A stretch of 8,575 nt of DNA from Bacteroidales bacterium UBA2861 (GTDB lineage Bacteria > Bacteroidota > Bacteroidia > Bacteroidales > UBA932). The stretch's first letter is position 1; each line of letters opens with the position of its first letter. Below, one piece after another: positions 7,108 to 8,575 of the stretch. The position numbers and the translations under genes were made by a program. The notes under the pieces were generated by a model. The model saw nothing but the letters and a program-made list of their open reading frames with translations, was not told the DNA's origin and did not search any database. Location of the stretch: the NCBI GenBank assembly GCA_002350615.1, contig DEFD01000031.1:113377-121951 (forward strand). Reading direction: 5' to 3'.

Positions 7108-7515
7108 ATGGTCTGTTACGAAACTTCCTTTCCTGTAAGGTATTACGAGTGCGACCCTATGGGGATCGTGCACCACAGCAACTACATCCGCTTCTTTGAA
7201 ATAGCCAGGGACGAGATGATCGCATCCTGGGGCTACGGTATGGAGAAATGCGCTGAGGACGGTCTTGTATTCCCGGTGGTTTCACTCAGCATGAAGTTCC
7301 GTCATTCCCTGTATGTAGGTGATACGGCGAGAGTTACCGCGCGCATAGACAGCCTTCCGCTTGCCAAGCTCACCGTGCATCAGTGCGTTTACAATCAGGA
7401 TGGAGAGCTTTGCGCCGAAGGCGACATTGTCCTCGGTTTCCTTAACAGCGATACCGGCCGTATTATGGCCTGCCCGGAAAAATTCCTGAACGTCCTGAAG
7501 GAGCACGAACAGTGA
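7108..7515 (+). CDS. Acyl-CoA thioesterase, YbgC/4-hydroxybenzoyl-CoA thioesterase type (hotdog fold)
   Basis: A 135-residue single hotdog-fold protein that should hydrolyse acyl-CoA thioesters in the cytoplasm. The active-site motif is YYECDPMGIVHHSNYIRFFE (12-31), with D16 as the likely catalytic Asp and H22, H23, N25 and Y26 in conserved positions, exactly as in YbgC-type enzymes. Length is normal for the family. Members act on short- to medium-chain acyl-CoA, and E. coli YbgC is linked to the Tol-Pal envelope complex. There are no tol-pal genes here, so that link does not carry over. It starts 2 bases after valS without a visible ribosome binding site and overlaps the ABC-F gene by 4 bases (GTGA), indicating co-translation with it. 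The acyl substrate is unknown. Confidence 0.92.
   Translation: MVCYETSFPVRYYECDPMGIVHHSNYIRFFEIARDEMIASWGYGMEKCAEDGLVFPVVSLSMKFRHSLYVGDTARVTARIDSLPLAKLTVHQCVYNQDGELCAEGDIVLGFLNSDTGRIMACPEKFLNVLKEHEQ
7498..7503 (+). promoter_or_regulatory. Shine-Dalgarno sequence that fixes the GTG start of the ABC-F gene
   Basis: AAGGAG lies 8 nt before the GTG at 7512, an optimal distance. It supports a GTG start overlapping the thioesterase stop. Family homology begins directly after this codon (ISINNLTVSYG), so a later ATG would remove part of the first nucleotide-binding domain. Confidence 0.65.
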
Positions 7516-8575
7516 TTTCCATAAACAATCTCACTGTGAGTTACGGCAGTTTTACACTGCTGGATGGGATTAATTTCCATATTTCCGAGCGGGACAAGAT
7601 AGGACTCTGCGGCAAGAACGGGGCGGGGAAGAGTACCCTGATGAAGCTTATCGTAGGACTGCAGAGTCCCACTTCCGGCTCCGTGGATATGCCGGACGGC
7701 ATCAGCATAGGATATCTGCCACAGATTATGGAGCATCACAAAGGGCGCAGCGTGCTGGATGAAGTCAAATCATCGTGCCCGTCTGCAGGCCCCGGAGAAG
7801 CGGAAAAGACCCTCTGCGGACTTGGATTCCTGCCCTCGGAACTCGGGCGTCTCTGCGAGACGTTCAGCCAGGGCTGGAATATGCGTATGGAGTTGGCCAA
7901 GATCCTTCTATCCAGGCCGGACCTGCTTCTTCTCGATGAGCCCACCAACCATCTTGACATAGAGTCGATAGAGTGGCTGGAAGACTATCTGAAGGGGTAT
8001 CGCGGTGCGATTTTGCTTGTTTCTCACGACAGGAAATTCCTCGACAACGTGACCAACCGCACCGTGGAAATCATGCTGGGGCACATACACGACTATAAGG
8101 TTCCCTATTCCAAATACATAGAGCTGCGCAAGGAAAGGATGGAGCAGCAGACCTCCGCCTATGAAAACCAGCAGCGGATGATAAAGAAGACCGAGGAATT
8201 TATCCGTGCCTTCCGATACAAACCCACCAAAAGCCAGCAGGTGCAGCAGCGGATCAGGGCCCTTGACAAATTGGAGAGGATAGAGATAGACGAAACCGAC
8301 AATGCAACCCTTAATGTCAGGTTCCCCGCATCTCCAAGGTGTGGCGACATTGCCTTCAAAGGATCCGGGCTCACAGTCGGCTATGGCGACAAAGTCGTCT
8401 TCAGCGACGCCGATATCGAAATAAAACGTGGGGAGAAAGTCGCTTTCGTGGGACGCAACGGAGAAGGCAAGACAACCATGATGCGCGTCATTACGGGAGA
8501 ACTTGCCCCCTTAGCCGGAGAGGCGGCCATAGGCCATAATGTCAGCCTGGGGTATTTTGCCCAGAATCAGGAAGA
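7512..8575 (+). CDS. ABC-F family ATPase (translation-factor type), C-terminus cut by window edge
   Basis: 354 residues are visible from a GTG start; the gene continues beyond the window. ABC-F proteins have two nucleotide-binding domains and no membrane part, and act on the ribosome, entering the E site and influencing the peptidyl-tRNA. Domain 1 has Walker A GKNGAGKST (34-42), a signature FSQGWNMRMELAK (118-130), Walker B LLLLDEPTNHLD (138-149) and H-loop SHD (171-173). The linker, about 190-270, is helical and charged, rich in Gln, Arg and Lys, with FRYKPTKSQQVQQR (234-247). Domain 2 begins near 281 and has Walker A GRNGEGKTT (314-322) and a YFAQNQ Q-loop (348-353). Two oddities: only about 84 residues separate Walker A from the signature, too few for the arm insertion, and the signature has Gln where the first Gly is expected. 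The gene overlaps the thioesterase gene by 4 bases. It could be a housekeeping factor or an antibiotic-protection type; the missing C-terminus prevents a decision. Confidence 0.93.
   Translation, partial: MISINNLTVSYGSFTLLDGINFHISERDKIGLCGKNGAGKSTLMKLIVGLQSPTSGSVDMPDGISIGYLPQIMEHHKGRSVLDEVKSSCPSAGPGEAEKTLCGLGFLPSELGRLCETFSQGWNMRMELAKILLSRPDLLLLDEPTNHLDIESIEWLEDYLKGYRGAILLVSHDRKFLDNVTNRTVEIMLGHIHDYKVPYSKYIELRKERMEQQTSAYENQQRMIKKTEEFIRAFRYKPTKSQQVQQRIRALDKLERIEIDETDNATLNVRFPASPRCGDIAFKGSGLTVGYGDKVVFSDADIEIKRGEKVAFVGRNGEGKTTMMRVITGELAPLAGEAAIGHNVSLGYFAQNQE

Noticed and set aside
1..8575. Search for an undescribed defence, mobile or secondary-metabolism system
   Set aside because: No integrase, transposase, toxin-antitoxin pair, repeat array or biosynthetic cluster was seen. 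Every gene belongs to a known family.

Overview
The window looks like ordinary chromosome of a member of the Bacteroidota, most likely a Bacteroidales-type bacterium with moderate GC content. Three things point there. The divergent promoters carry the TAnnTTTG -7 element of this phylum. Several proteins (the ABC-F ATPase, the KdsC-type phosphatase ending in a VLRAQGLW motif, and DUF3467) resemble Bacteroides homologues as I remember them. Most genes also lack a clear Shine-Dalgarno sequence. I cannot resolve genus or species.

Left part (1-1620, minus strand): a two-gene unit for envelope or periplasmic hydrolases. The first gene is a lipoprotein glycerophosphodiester phosphodiesterase. Two bases after it begins a secreted glycoside hydrolase family 31 protein, cut off by the left edge before its catalytic barrel residues.

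Middle (1621-1698): a 78-base divergent intergenic region with one -7 element on each strand, each 24 nt from its start codon.

Right part (1699-8575, plus strand): seven genes packed with gaps of 10 bases or less, or overlapping: pgi, a DUF3467 gene, a kdsC-type HAD phosphatase, maf, valS, a YbgC-type thioesterase and an ABC-F ATPase that runs off the right edge. This reads as one housekeeping operon mixing glycolysis, LPS-core (KDO) synthesis, nucleotide-pool cleaning, valine tRNA charging, acyl-CoA hydrolysis and a ribosome-associated ATPase.

I saw no RNA genes, CRISPR array, insertion sequence, phage gene or defence system. The most notable point is the ABC-F protein. Its first nucleotide-binding domain appears to lack the arm insertion of its relatives, and its first signature motif reads FSQGW where FSGGW is expected. 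The divergent promoter symmetry and the pattern of ribosome binding sites at overlapping gene junctions are smaller points.
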